DNA of 28,212 bases from CAKSXP01 sp964539115 (GCA_964539115.1 CAZIHY010000019.1:1-28212), one strand, 5' to 3'; shown: positions 1-9,110, numbered from the stretch's first letter. Translations and numbers: made by a program. The notes: generated by a model from the sequence alone, not told the origin.

Positions 1-1265
1 GGTTCCTGCGCGTCCTCACGCAGGCGCTCACCAGCGACGGCGAGCATAAGCTTGATCCGGTTTTCCTGATTCACCTTTGTGGCGCCGGGGTCATAATCTA
101 TCGGCACGATGTTTGCTTCCGGCAGCATCGTGCGTATTTTTCTTATCATGCCCTTGCCGACGATATGGTTAGGCAGGCAGCCGAACGGCTGTGCGCAGAT
201 GACGTTTTCGTAGCCGTGACCTATGAGCTCCATTATCTCTCCGGTGAGCAGCCATCCCTCGCCCATCTTGCAGCCGGTGCCAATCACGGGCTCGGCCAGC
301 TCGCGCACACGGTCCGCGGAGGCGGGCGCGATGAACTTCGGGCACTCCGACACCGCCTCGATAAGCGCCGTCTCGAACTGGCGCAGATATGCATACAGCA
401 TCTCGACCAGCTTTTTGACCGCCTGGCTTCCGCCGTAAAGCTCGATATCACGGATATTATTGATGACGCAGTAGAACAAAAAGCCCATTAGCCCGGGCAC
501 CATGACCTCGCAGCCCTCGTCAGCGAGAAATTTTTCGAGGTTATTGTTTGCCAGCGCCGAATACTTGACGTAAATCTCCCCGACGATGCCGACCTTTACC
601 TTGGGCACTTTCTCGATCGGCACGGCGTCAAATGAGGCGACGATGCGGCGGAACACACCTCGTATCTGCCTTGCGGCAAAGTCCTTTCCGCTTACGAAAT
701 TATCGGAAAGCTCGTCTATCCAGCGGTTTATGAGTGCGTCGGTCTCGCCCTCGTTGACCTCATATGGACGCGTCTGGTTGCCCAGGAGCATAAGCAGGTC
801 CCCGCAGGCGACTGCGCCCATCGCACGGCGCGCCAGCGGCAGGGTTATCTTAAATCCGCTGTTTTTCTCCATGCCGAGGCTGATGGAGATGACCGGCACC
901 TGGGGAAGTCCCGCGTTTTTGAGAGCCTTGCGCAGGAGATGTATGTAGTTCGAGGCGCGGCAGCCGCCGCCTGTTTGACTCATCATAAGCGCGGTGTGGT
1001 CAACGTCATACTTACCGCTCTTGAGCGCGGCTATCATCTGACCGATTGTCAGAAGCGCAGGGTAACAGGTGTCGTTGTGGACGTACTTGAGCCCTTCGTC
1101 AATAACGCTCTGGTCGGTACTGGTCAGCAGCTCGATGTCGTAGCCGTAGCTCTGAAACACCTTTTGCAGTATGTGAAAATGTATATCGCACATGTTGGGA
1201 AAGAGGATCTTGTATGTATCGCGCATTTCCCTTGTAAATTCAACTCTGTTTTCCTTGTCCAGCAT
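1..1265 (-). CDS. 2-hydroxyacyl-CoA dehydratase (HgdB-like) subunit, 3' end off the window
   Basis: An open frame of 421 codons starts at ATG 1265 and runs without a stop off the left edge, so the C-terminus is missing. It resembles the HgdB/2-hydroxyglutaryl-CoA dehydratase D-component-like region that accompanies BadF-type activases in Clostridia. Conserved-looking stretches are DTCYPALLTIGQ (residues 65-76), SQTGGGCRASNYI (96-108), GTGCKMGEGWLLTGEI (329-344) and CAQPFGCLPNHI (357-368). Cysteines at 67, 102, 332, 357 and 363 are candidate iron-sulfur ligands. The start lies 5 nt after the stop of the upstream activase gene, so the two are probably one operon; the ribosome binding site is weak. 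In many relatives this segment is fused to the activase, and here it is a separate frame. Family members take part in radical dehydration of 2-hydroxyacyl-CoA, but for this subgroup the substrate is generally unknown and I do not assign one. Confidence 0.85.
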   Translation of the reverse strand, partial: MLDKENRVEFTREMRDTYKILFPNMCDIHFHILQKVFQSYGYDIELLTSTDQSVIDEGLKYVHNDTCYPALLTIGQMIAALKSGKYDVDHTALMMSQTGGGCRASNYIHLLRKALKNAGLPQVPVISISLGMEKNSGFKITLPLARRAMGAVACGDLLMLLGNQTRPYEVNEGETDALINRWIDELSDNFVSGKDFAARQIRGVFRRIVASFDAVPIEKVPKVKVGIVGEIYVKYSALANNNLEKFLADEGCEVMVPGLMGFLFYCVINNIRDIELYGGSQAVKKLVEMLYAYLRQFETALIEAVSECPKFIAPASADRVRELAEPVIGTGCKMGEGWLLTGEIMELIGHGYENVICAQPFGCLPNHIVGKGMIRKIRTMLPEANIVPIDYDPGATKVNQENRIKLMLAVAGERLREDAQE

Positions 1266-1270
1266 AAATT

Positions 1271-4064
1271 TCAGCCCTGTCCGTTCTTCTTTTCGGACAC
1301 CGCCGCGAACAGGCTGCGAAGCCTGATCTTGACGGCTCCAAGATTGGTTATTTCGTCGATTTTTATCTGGGTGTAGATCTTGTCCCCGCCCTCGAGAATG
1401 GAGCGCACCTCGTCGGTCGTTATCGCGTCCACGCCACAGCCGAAGGACACGAGCTGCACGAGGTTGAGGTCGGGATTTTTGCTCTCTGCGACGTATTTCG
1501 CGGCGGCATAGAGGCGGGAGTGGTATGTCCACTGGTCAAGAACCGTCGTTTTGACCGGCTCCATTTCCGGCGCGACAGAGTCCTCGGTTATAAGCACTGC
1601 GCCGCAGTCCGTTATAAGCTTGTCTATACCGTGGTTGACCTCGGGGTCGAGATGATACGGCCGTCCGCAGAGCACGATGACGGGCGTGCCATCGCTCTCC
1701 GCGATGCGGAGATATTCCTGCCCCTTGTCGTGCAGCCGCGACATATAGCTCCGGTACTCGGCAAAAGCCGTGTCGACGGCGGCGGAGACCCCGTTCTGCG
1801 CAAAGCCGCCGAACTCGCGGTTCAGTATTTCGCAGAGCTTCTTTTTGAAGTCCTTCACCCTGTGTATGCCGAGATAGTCGTAGATGAACTTGGTTTCTCT
1901 CAAACCCGGCACGTTGGCCCCGATGACCTCCGGGTAATAGGCGACGACCGGGCAGTTATAGTGGTTATCGCCCTTCCCCTCATCCAGATTATATGTCATG
2001 CAGGGGTAGAATATGGCGTCGACGCCCGCATCCAGCAGCGCCTCGACGTGGCCGTGCAGGAGTTTCGCAGGATAGCACACGGTGTCGGAGGGGATGGTCT
2101 TCTGGCCGTAGAGATAGAGCTTTCTGTTCGATTCCGGCGAGCGGCGCACGCCGAAGCCCAGCGTCTTGAAAAACGTGTGCCAGAATGGCAGGAGCTCGAA
2201 CATGTTAAGCCCCATCGGAAGCCCGATAACGCCTCGCGGCCCCTCGCAGTCGGCGTAGGAGTCGAGAAGCTCTTTCTTGTAGTCGAAGAGATTGTATTTC
2301 TTCCCCGCGTTTTTCAGCGCGAGCGGCTTTTCGCAGCGGTTGCCGCCGATGAAGNNNNNNNNNNNNNNNNNNNNNNNNNNNNNNNNNNNNNNNNNNNNNN
2401 NNNNNNNNNNNNNNNNNNNNNNNNNNNNNNNNNNNNNNNNNNNNNNNNNNNNNNACTGCGTCGTTGAGGAATGTGCCGCCCTGGACGACGATATGCTCAC
2501 CGAGCGCGGCGGCGTCGGTGACGCGGATGACCTTGTAAAGCGCGTTTTTGACGACGCTGACAGACAGGCCGGCGGAGATATTCTCGATGCTCGCGCCGTC
2601 CTTCTGCGCCTGTTTGACGGAGGAGTTCATGAAAACCGTGCAGCGGGAGCCGAGGTCGACGGGCCTGTCCGCGAATATGCCCTTTTCGGCGAACTCCTCG
2701 ATGGAATAGCCCAGAGCGCCCGCGAAGGTCTGCAAAAACGACCCGCAGCCGGAGGAGCAGGCTTCGTTGAGGAAGATGTTATCGATGGCGCCGTTTCTTA
2801 TACGGAAACATTTTATGTCCTGACCGCCGATGTCTATGATAAAATCGACTTCGGGGTCATATTTTTTCGCGGCGGTGAAGTGGGCTATAGTCTCGACGAC
2901 TCCCATATCGATATGGAAGGCGTTTTTGATGATCTCCTCGCCGTAGCCCGTGGAGGCTGAGGAAACGATGTTTATGTCAGGAAAGCGCTCGTAGATCTCC
3001 TCGAGAAAGCCCTTGACGAGAGGGACGGGGTTACCGCTGTTGGACATGTATTTTGTAAACACGGGCTCCTCGTTCTCGTTGAGGACGACCGCCTTGACGG
3101 TCGTGGAGCCGGCGTCGATGCCTATGTAAGCGCGCTTTGACTCTGTAAGAGGCTTGTTCTCGGGGGAGATATCGAGGCTGTGGCGGGCCTTGAAGTCCTC
3201 GTACTCCGCCTCGCTCGCGAAGAGCGGGCGGCTGCTTTTGAAGTCGCCGGCGCCGGAAAATGCGCCGATCTGCGTTATGGCCTCGTCCAGGTCGACGACT
3301 GCGCCCGTATCGAGCAGGGCCGCGCCGAGCGCGACGTAGTACAGCGAATTCTCCGGGCAGTAGCCCTCGAGCCCGAGGCTGCGGTTGAATGAGGCGCGAA
3401 GCTGGCTCAAAAATGTCAGCGGGCCGCCAAGGTAGACAACGTTTCCCGTTATTTCGCGTCCCTGCGCGAGTCCCGCGATCGTCTGGTTGACGACGGAGGC
3501 AAAAATGCTCGCGGAGATATCCTCCTTGCGCGCGCCCTGGTTGAGCAGCGGCTGAATGTCGCTTTTGGCAAAAACGCCGCAGCGCGAAGCGATGGAATAT
3601 ATCTTGCCGAAATCCTCGGCGAGCTTGTCCATCTCATCCGGCGAGACGCCGAGCAGCGTTGCCATCTGGTCGATGAAGGCGCCCGTGCCGCCGGCGCAGG
3701 AGCCGTTCATACGAACCTCCATCGCGCCGGAGAGGAAAAGGATCTTCGCATCCTCGCCGCCGAGTTCAATAACGACGTCCGTGTCCGGCAGGAGCTGTTT
3801 TATCGCCGCGCGGGTCGCATAGACTTCCTGATAAAACGGAAGCCCCGCCTTCTGGGCGAAGCCCATTCCCGCAGAGCCGGATACGCAGAGGGAGCACTCC
3901 CTCAGATCGGGGAACTTTTCGCGGATCTCACACAGCTGCTGCGCTGATTTTTCCGATATGCGCGAATAGTGACGCTCATATTTTTTGTAAAGTATGTTAT
4001 TGTCGCTGTCAAGCACGACGCACTTCAGCGTCGTTGAGCCGACGTCCAGTCCAATTCTTATCAT
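1271..4064 (-). CDS. Acyl-CoA dehydratase activase, two BadF/BadG ATPase domains plus DUF2229, interrupted by assembly gap
   Basis: ATG at 4064; stop at 1271-1273. Residues 1-536 precede the gap and hold two tandem ASKHA ATPase domains. Domain 1 starts IGLDVGSTTLK and carries ELGGEDAKI and GSCAGGTGAF. Domain 2 starts IGIDAGSTTVK (about residue 314) and carries DIGGQDIK and ACSSGCGSF. Both keep a cysteine pair spaced 39 residues apart (C123/C162 and C436/C475), the arrangement used in activases of 2-hydroxyglutaryl-CoA dehydratase to hold a [4Fe-4S] cluster between subunits. After the gap, GGNRCEKP, IPSDTVCYPAKLLHGH and IFYPC match the DUF2229/CoA-activase C-terminal part. Such proteins use ATP to inject a low-potential electron into a dehydratase. 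The reading frame differs on the two sides of the 100 N, which fits an arbitrary gap size rather than a real frameshift. Two separate genes remain possible. The HgdB-like gene follows directly. Confidence 0.85.
2355..2454. other. Assembly gap (100 N)
   Basis: Exactly 100 undetermined bases, the conventional placeholder for a gap of unknown length. It falls between the second ATPase domain and the DUF2229 part of the activase gene. The left and right coding frames do not match across 100 bases, so the true length is different. Relatives carry a cysteine-containing linker here, which is therefore unseen. Confidence 0.98.
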
Positions 4065-4094
4065 ACGCTTACCTTCAACAATTAAAGTCTCTAA

Positions 4095-4100
4095 ATTATA
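4095..4100 (-). promoter_or_regulatory. Candidate -10 box for the activase operon
   Basis: The minus strand reads TATAAT here, about 31 bases before the activase ATG at 4064. No good -35 box sits at 17 nt; TTGATG lies about 20 nt upstream. A weak GAAGG ribosome binding site precedes the start. The -10 match alone is convincing; the complete promoter is not. Confidence 0.4.
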
Positions 4101-4223
4101 GCATGCATTTATGAATAAATCATCAATTTTCGACCGGTAATCAATGGTTTTGTCTGTTTTTTTCTGGCTTTGCGGCCAGATAGCGGAAAGATTTGTGTAA
4201 TAAGCTGAACTTTAGCTTGCTAC

Positions 4224-4252
4224 TTGACTAATGCGTTAGCATGATGTATTCT
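4224..4252 (+). promoter_or_regulatory. Sigma-A-type promoter of the his operon
   Basis: TTGACT at 4224-4229 and TATTCT at 4247-4252 are separated by 17 nt. Transcription would start near 4259 and give a 5' leader of about 165 nt before hisZ. A second isolated TATAAT at 4373-4378, closer to hisZ, lacks a -35 at proper distance (TTGCAG only 12 nt away). Confidence 0.65.
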
Positions 4253-4258
4253 TTTGAT

Positions 4259-4360
4259 GGAATAAGGATAGGGGAGATAGTATGTCCCCCTGAAAGGGAA
4301 CCCGGCCTGGTCAAGCGATAGAAAAATGACAGGTACGGGCAAAAAAGTATCCCCTTGCAG
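4259..4360 (+). promoter_or_regulatory. Possible structured RNA leader upstream of hisZ, class unknown
   Basis: The intergenic stretch 4065-4424 holds no credible gene. Downstream of the promoter, complementary segments suggest a three-helix junction. The closing helix is AGGGGA (4270-4275) with TCCCCT (4350-4355). A short hairpin lies at 4285-4299 (TCCC/GGGA). A longer hairpin at 4301-4339 pairs CCCG, CCTG and TCA with TGA, CAGG and CGGG. The 5' strand GGGGA can instead pair with TCCCC at 4285-4289, so two exclusive folds exist. I see no T-box consensus, no histidine-rich leader peptide and no intrinsic terminator before hisZ. The fold is my inference from base complementarity only. Confidence 0.35.
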
Positions 4361-4424
4361 AGCCGAATAAATTATAATACTGTCATAGTAAAATAAAAAG
4401 AGAAAACAAAAAAGGAGAAATCCC

Positions 4425-5528
4425 ATGGATATAAACAGCCTTACCCTGCGCCGCGACGAGGAAGCGGTGCTCGCGCTGCGCTCGCTGTATGAAAAACACG
4501 GCTATACAAAATACCGTATGAGCAAATTCGAGGAATATGACTTCTACGGCGAGAACCGCTCCTTTCTGCAGACGGGCAGTATTTTGACATTTACCGACCT
4601 TTCGGGAAAGCTCATGGCGCTCAAACCGGACATCACGCTCTCGATCGTCAAGAACGCGCGCGACGGGCAGACGGCGAAGGTCTATTACAGCGAGAATGTC
4701 TACCGCCCGAACGACGGCGGGCGCGAGTTCCGCGAGATCATGCAGGTCGGGCTGGAGTGCATCGGGCCGCAGGACGCGTTCACGACGGCGGAGGTCATTT
4801 TCCTCGCTGAGAGCAGTCTGAAGCTGTTGTCAAAAAACAGCATACTCGACGTCTCCCACATGGGCTTGATCCTCGGCCTGCTCGACGAGACAGGGCTGCC
4901 TGCCCACGTGCGCGCAGAGCTGACGGAGCTTATCTCACACAAAAATGCCCACGAGGTCCGCGCGCTCTGTGAGAAAAACGGCGTTCCGGAAACGCTTACA
5001 GGGAAGCTTGCTGCGCTTACCTCGCTCTACGGTCCGTTTGAGACGGCGGTCGAAAAGGCGCGCGAGCTGGATGTGAATGAAACCACGCACGCGGCGCTTT
5101 GCGAGCTGGAGGAGGTTTTCGCGCTCGTACGTGCCATGGACGGCGGCGACAGCGTGAATCTCGATTTTTCTATAGCCAGCGATATGAACTATTATAACGG
5201 CGTTATCTTCCAGGGCTTTGTCGAGGGCGTGCCCGCGGGCGTTTTGTCCGGCGGGCGCTATGACAGGCTGCTGCCCCGCTTCGGCCTCGGCGGCGGCGCG
5301 GTGGGTTTTGCCGTCTACCTCGGGCTGCTGGAACGGTATCTGACGAGTGAGAACGGAATTGACGCAGAAGTGCTTTTGCTTTACAATGAGAGCGACGACC
5401 CCCTGCTCGTAGCCCGTGACGCGGTCAGGCTGCGCGGGATTTATGGCAGCGTCCGCGTTCAGAAGAGCGGCGGGGAGACGCCCAGATGCCGCGAGACCAT
5501 CATATTTTCGCAGGAGGCGGCAAAATGA
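4425..5528 (+). CDS. hisZ: ATP phosphoribosyltransferase regulatory subunit HisZ
   Basis: 367 aa. The protein resembles the class II aminoacyl-tRNA synthetase catalytic core of HisRS: YDFYGENRSFLQTG, LMALKPDITLSIVK (the usual place of the PDxT motif) and YYSENVYRPNDGGREFREI, a motif-2-like segment (about residues 87-105). Towards the C-terminus, DMNYYNGVIFQGF and LSGGRYDRLL are typical of HisZ. It lacks a HisRS anticodon-binding domain, as expected. HisZ forms a complex with short HisG and is needed for its activity and for feedback inhibition by histidine in the cytoplasm. The start is set by a strong AAAGGAG (4411-4417) 7 nt before the ATG. Its stop overlaps the hisG start by three bases (ATGA), which suggests translational coupling. 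It opens the his operon. Confidence 0.95.
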   Translation: MDINSLTLRRDEEAVLALRSLYEKHGYTKYRMSKFEEYDFYGENRSFLQTGSILTFTDLSGKLMALKPDITLSIVKNARDGQTAKVYYSENVYRPNDGGREFREIMQVGLECIGPQDAFTTAEVIFLAESSLKLLSKNSILDVSHMGLILGLLDETGLPAHVRAELTELISHKNAHEVRALCEKNGVPETLTGKLAALTSLYGPFETAVEKARELDVNETTHAALCELEEVFALVRAMDGGDSVNLDFSIASDMNYYNGVIFQGFVEGVPAGVLSGGRYDRLLPRFGLGGGAVGFAVYLGLLERYLTSENGIDAEVLLLYNESDDPLLVARDAVRLRGIYGSVRVQKSGGETPRCRETIIFSQEAAK

Positions 5529-6166
5529 ACGACTTTGTGAATATCGCCCTGCCTAAGGGCAGGCTTGGCGAAAAAGCCTATGCCATTTTTGAAAAGCTCG
5601 GCTGCGGCTGCCCGTCGATCCTTGAGAACAGCCGCAGGCTGATCTTTGAAAACGAGGAAAACCGCGTCCGCTATTTCTGGGCGAAGCCCTCGGACGTTGC
5701 GATATACGTCGAGCGCGGCGCGGCGGACATAGGCGTTGTCGGCAAGGATATCCTGCTCGAGGAGGGGTCGGACGTCTATGAGCTGCTCGACCTGGGCATG
5801 GGCAAATGCCGCATGTGTGTAGCCGGCAGGAAGGGCGAACGCATGCCGACCGCGCGCACCGTGCGCGTCGCAACGAAATTCCCGCGCATCGCCTCGGATT
5901 ATTTCGCCTCGCGCGGCCGTGAGATAGACATCATAAAGCTCAACGGCTCGATAGAGATCGCGCCGCTGCTCGGGCTGTCGGACGTTATCGTGGACATCGT
6001 CGAGACGGGCACGACGCTTTTGGAAAACGACCTTGAAGTCTATGAGACGATAGTGCCCATTTCCGCGCGGCTGATCGCGAACCGCGCGGGCTATAAGTTC
6101 AAAAATGAACGCATCAGCGCGCTCGCGTCACAGATCGCCGCTATGCTGGAGGCAGAGAAGAAATGA
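5525..6166 (+). CDS. hisG: ATP phosphoribosyltransferase, short form (HisG)
   Basis: 213 aa, the length of the short HisG type that lacks the C-terminal regulatory domain and depends on HisZ, which is encoded just upstream. It catalyses the first step of histidine synthesis, joining ATP and PRPP to phosphoribosyl-ATP. The N-terminal IALPKGRLG and the PRPP-binding DIVETGTTLLEN (residues 157-168) are clear, and DIGVVGKD (68-75) is typical. I chose ATG 5525 over an in-frame upstream start at 5486, because the protein then begins MNDFVNIALPKGR, a ribosome binding site (CAGGAGG) sits upstream, and the start overlaps the hisZ stop. The stop overlaps the hisD start by four bases. Confidence 0.96.
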   Translation: MNDFVNIALPKGRLGEKAYAIFEKLGCGCPSILENSRRLIFENEENRVRYFWAKPSDVAIYVERGAADIGVVGKDILLEEGSDVYELLDLGMGKCRMCVAGRKGERMPTARTVRVATKFPRIASDYFASRGREIDIIKLNGSIEIAPLLGLSDVIVDIVETGTTLLENDLEVYETIVPISARLIANRAGYKFKNERISALASQIAAMLEAEKK

Positions 6167-7437
6167 TCAGAATAATCCCCTTTGAAGATATGGCCCCGGA
6201 CGACATTTTCATGCGCGCTCCGGAGGATACGAGCGCCGTTTCGGATACGGTTTCCGCGATCATTGCGGATGTGCGTGCCCGCGGCGACGCCGCTCTGCGC
6301 GAATATACCGCGCGCTTCGACGGCTGGACGCCTGAGACGCTTGAGGTGACGCGGGAGGAATGGGACGCAGGCTGCGCCGAGGTGCCCGACGAGCTCATGG
6401 AGATACTTACAGAGGCGCGCGACAATATTGCCGCCTTTCACGAACACCAGAGGCGCGAGGGCTTCCGCTTCGAAAAGCCGGGCATCATCCTCGGCCAGAA
6501 AGTGACGCCGCTGGCCCGCGCGGGAATTTACGTCCCCGGCGGCACGGCCGCTTATCCAAGCACCGTTTTGATGGACTGCCTGCCCGCCGCTATCGCGGGC
6601 GTTGGCGAAGTTATAATGGTAACGCCCGCGAAGAACGGGCGCGTGCTGCCCGCGATACTCGCCGCGGCCCGCCTCGCGGGAGTTTCCCGCATCTTCAAGA
6701 TCGGTGGGGCGCAGGCTGTCGCGGCGCTCGCTTACGGCACGGAGAGCGTGCCGCGCGTGGACAAGATCGTCGGCCCGGGCAACGTGTTCGTCGCTGAGGC
6801 TAAGCGCCAGGTTTTCGGCACGGTAGCCATCGACATGATAGCGGGCCCGAGCGAGATACTCATAATCGCCGACAAAACGGCGGACCCGCGCTTCGTCGCG
6901 GCGGACATGCTCTCGCAGGCGGAACACGACAAAAACGCCTCCGCCGTTCTCATAACAGACAGCGCGGACCTTGCGCAGGCGGTGCGCGGGGAGCTGGAGG
7001 AGCAGCTTCCTTTGCTGCCGCGCGAAGAGATAGCGCGCGCGTCGATAGACAGAAACGGAAAGATAATCGTTGCGCCGACGCTGGAAAAGGGCGTTGAAGT
7101 CGCAAACGAGATAGCGCCTGAGCATCTTGAGCTCTGCGTGGACGAGCCGATGCAGTGGCTGGACAGCATACGTAACGCGGGGTCCATCTTTCTCGGCAAA
7201 TACTGTCCCGAGGCGCTGGGTGACTACTTCGCGGGGCCGAACCACACGCTGCCGACGAGCGGCACGGCGCGCTTTTCAAGTCCGCTATCCGTCGATGACT
7301 TCGTCAAGCGCTCGTCCTTCACCTGCTACACCGCCGGGGCGCTTGAGAGCGCGAGCAGGAAGATCGCCCGTTTTGCCGAGGAGGAGGGGCTGCACGCGCA
7401 CGCCCGCAGCGTTACTGTAAGGTTTGAGGAGGAATAA
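6163..7437 (+). CDS. hisD: Histidinol dehydrogenase (HisD)
   Basis: 424 aa, normal for the family. It performs the last two steps of the pathway, oxidising L-histidinol to L-histidine with two NAD+ in the cytoplasm. Visible features are GIYVPGGTAAYPSTVLM (residues 121-137), VGPGN (203-207), IAGPSEILI (226-234) and the zinc site, with Q252, H255 (SQAEHD), D354 (GDYFAGPNH) and H413 in the terminal HAHA segment. The catalytic Glu-His pair is E320-H321 in APEHLEL. The start overlaps the end of hisG (ATGA). The hisC gene follows 3 nt after the stop. Confidence 0.97.
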   Translation: MIRIIPFEDMAPDDIFMRAPEDTSAVSDTVSAIIADVRARGDAALREYTARFDGWTPETLEVTREEWDAGCAEVPDELMEILTEARDNIAAFHEHQRREGFRFEKPGIILGQKVTPLARAGIYVPGGTAAYPSTVLMDCLPAAIAGVGEVIMVTPAKNGRVLPAILAAARLAGVSRIFKIGGAQAVAALAYGTESVPRVDKIVGPGNVFVAEAKRQVFGTVAIDMIAGPSEILIIADKTADPRFVAADMLSQAEHDKNASAVLITDSADLAQAVRGELEEQLPLLPREEIARASIDRNGKIIVAPTLEKGVEVANEIAPEHLELCVDEPMQWLDSIRNAGSIFLGKYCPEALGDYFAGPNHTLPTSGTARFSSPLSVDDFVKRSSFTCYTAGALESASRKIARFAEEEGLHAHARSVTVRFEEE

Positions 7438-7440
7438 GAC

Positions 7441-8511
7441 ATGAGCAGATTTTTAAGCCAACGCTTTTCCTCGCTCGAGGCATACGTCCCCGGCGAACAG
7501 CCGCAGGACAAGAAATACATAAAGCTCAACACGAACGAATCGCCATATCTCCCGTCTCCGAAGGTCATAGAGGCGGTGAACAGCCGCGAGGTCGGCGACC
7601 TGCGCCTTTACTCCGACCCCGACACGCGCGCGCTCACGCGGGCGATCGCGGACCGTTTCAGCGTGGAAACCGACTGTGTCTACACCGGCAACGGTTCGGA
7701 CGATATTCTGAACTTCTCCTTCATGGCCTTTTGCGGCGAGGAAAAGGGCGCGGCATTTCCCGATATAAGCTACGGCTTTTACGAGGTATACGGCCGGCTG
7801 TACGGCATCGACTGCCTGAAGGTCCCGCTGCGGGAGGATTTTTCGATAGCGCCGGAGGACTATTACGGGCTCGGCCGCACGATCGTCATCGCAAACCCCA
7901 ACGCGCCTACAGGCCTTGCCCTTACGCGGGAGCAGATCCGCGGCATCGTCGAGCATAACCCCGACGATGTCGTTCTGATAGACGAGGCCTACGTCGATTT
8001 CGGGGGCGAGAGCTGTGTGCCGATGACGCGGGAATATGATAACCTCATCGTCGCGCAGACCTTTTCCAAGTCCCGTTCGCTCGCGGGCGCTAGGCTCGGC
8101 TTCGCCATCGCCAGTCCGGGGCTTATCGCGGACCTGAACAAAATAAAGTTTTCAACGAACCCCTACTGCATCAACCGCCTGTCCTCGCTTGCGGGCGTTG
8201 CAGCGATGCAGGATGAGGAATATTTCCGTGAAAACTGCGAAAAGATCATCAGAACGCGTGCGGAGACTGTCGCGGAGCTGGGCCGGCTCGGCTTCGAGAC
8301 CGTGCCGAGCAGCACGAATTTTATCTTTACGCAGAAGCGCGGCGTCAGCGGAGCGATGCTTTACGAAAAGCTGCGCGAGCGCGGCATACTCGTCCGCCGC
8401 TGGGACAAGCCGCGGATAGAAAATCATCTGCGCATAACTATCGGCCTGCCCGTAGAGATGCGCGCGCTGACAGATGCGATCAAACAGATCCTGGAGGAAC
8501 AGCAGCTATGA
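7441..8511 (+). CDS. hisC: Histidinol-phosphate aminotransferase (HisC)
   Basis: 356 aa, a fold-type I PLP enzyme that transfers an amino group from glutamate to imidazole acetol phosphate. Motifs seen are KLNTNESPY near the N-terminus, NPNAPTG (residues 152-158), DEAYVDF (181-187) and TFSKSRSLAGARLGF (207-221), in which K210 is the PLP Schiff-base lysine. The C-terminal ENHLRITIG contains the substrate carboxylate-binding arginine. The start is supported by GAGGAGGAA about 9 nt upstream. The coding end overlaps the hisB start (ATGA at 8508). Related enzymes can also act on aromatic amino acids, but the location makes histidine synthesis the main role. Confidence 0.95.
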   Translation: MSRFLSQRFSSLEAYVPGEQPQDKKYIKLNTNESPYLPSPKVIEAVNSREVGDLRLYSDPDTRALTRAIADRFSVETDCVYTGNGSDDILNFSFMAFCGEEKGAAFPDISYGFYEVYGRLYGIDCLKVPLREDFSIAPEDYYGLGRTIVIANPNAPTGLALTREQIRGIVEHNPDDVVLIDEAYVDFGGESCVPMTREYDNLIVAQTFSKSRSLAGARLGFAIASPGLIADLNKIKFSTNPYCINRLSSLAGVAAMQDEEYFRENCEKIIRTRAETVAELGRLGFETVPSSTNFIFTQKRGVSGAMLYEKLRERGILVRRWDKPRIENHLRITIGLPVEMRALTDAIKQILEEQQL

Positions 8512-9098
8512 GAACCGCACGAATTATCCGCCGCACTGCGGAGACAGACATCAACCTGTATCTCAACCTCGACGATCCCGCCGACTGTGGGGAGATCGCC
8601 TCTGGCGTCGGCTTCCTCGACCATATGCTGACGCTTTTCGCCCGCCACGGCGGCTTTGGTTTTTCGCTCGCCTGCGCGGGGGACACCTATGTTGACGACC
8701 ACCACAGCGTCGAGGACATCGGCATCTGCCTCGGCCTCGCCTTTGCCGAGGCTTTGGGAGAGAAGCGCGGCATAACGCGCTACGGCGATATCACCCTGCC
8801 CATGGACGAGGCGCTGATCCTTGCGGCCGTGGACATATCCGGACGCGGGCTGCTGCGCTATGGGCTTGAGATACCGGCTGAGAAGGTCGGAACTTTCGAT
8901 ACGGAGCTTGTGCAGGAGTTTTGGACGGCCTTTGCCCGTACCTCCGGCATCACCGTCCACATACGCCAGCTCGACGGCGAGAATTCCCACCACATAATCG
9001 AGGGCGCGTTCAAGGCCCTTGCGCGCGCTCTGCGCCGGGCGGTCTCGATCGACCCCGCCGCCGGGGACGCGATACCCTCGACCAAGGGCAGACTTTGA
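8508..9098 (+). CDS. hisB: Imidazoleglycerol-phosphate dehydratase (HisB, monofunctional)
   Basis: 196 aa, the standard monofunctional size. The N-terminal phosphatase domain found in enterobacterial HisB is absent. The enzyme dehydrates imidazole glycerol phosphate to imidazole acetol phosphate with a dinuclear Mn centre. Metal ligands are visible in FLDHM (H39), DDHHSVED (H65, H66, E69) and NSHHIIEG (H161, H162, E165), the two-repeat histidine pattern of the family. RRTAETDI at the N-terminus and IPSTKG at the C-terminus are also typical. GGAGGA lies about 10 nt before the ATG. Because it is monofunctional, histidinol phosphate must be dephosphorylated by another enzyme, which I do not find here. 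Confidence 0.97.
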   Translation: MRTARIIRRTAETDINLYLNLDDPADCGEIASGVGFLDHMLTLFARHGGFGFSLACAGDTYVDDHHSVEDIGICLGLAFAEALGEKRGITRYGDITLPMDEALILAAVDISGRGLLRYGLEIPAEKVGTFDTELVQEFWTAFARTSGITVHIRQLDGENSHHIIEGAFKALARALRRAVSIDPAAGDAIPSTKGRL

Positions 9099-9110
9099 GA
9101 GGTGAAGGCC

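Noticed and set aside
2205..2500. Coding stretches that appear to run through the N gap on both strands
   Set aside because: They are translations across undetermined bases; only the frames on each side with family motifs are real.
4241..4321. Plus-strand 26-codon frame that could be a leader peptide before hisZ
   Set aside because: It starts inside the -10 region, before the predicted transcription start, and contains no histidine codons.
4220..4426. Minus-strand frame of 68 codons with a hydrophobic start, upstream of hisZ
   Set aside because: It covers the his promoter and leader, has no ribosome binding site, and its hydrophobicity comes from AT-rich leader sequence.
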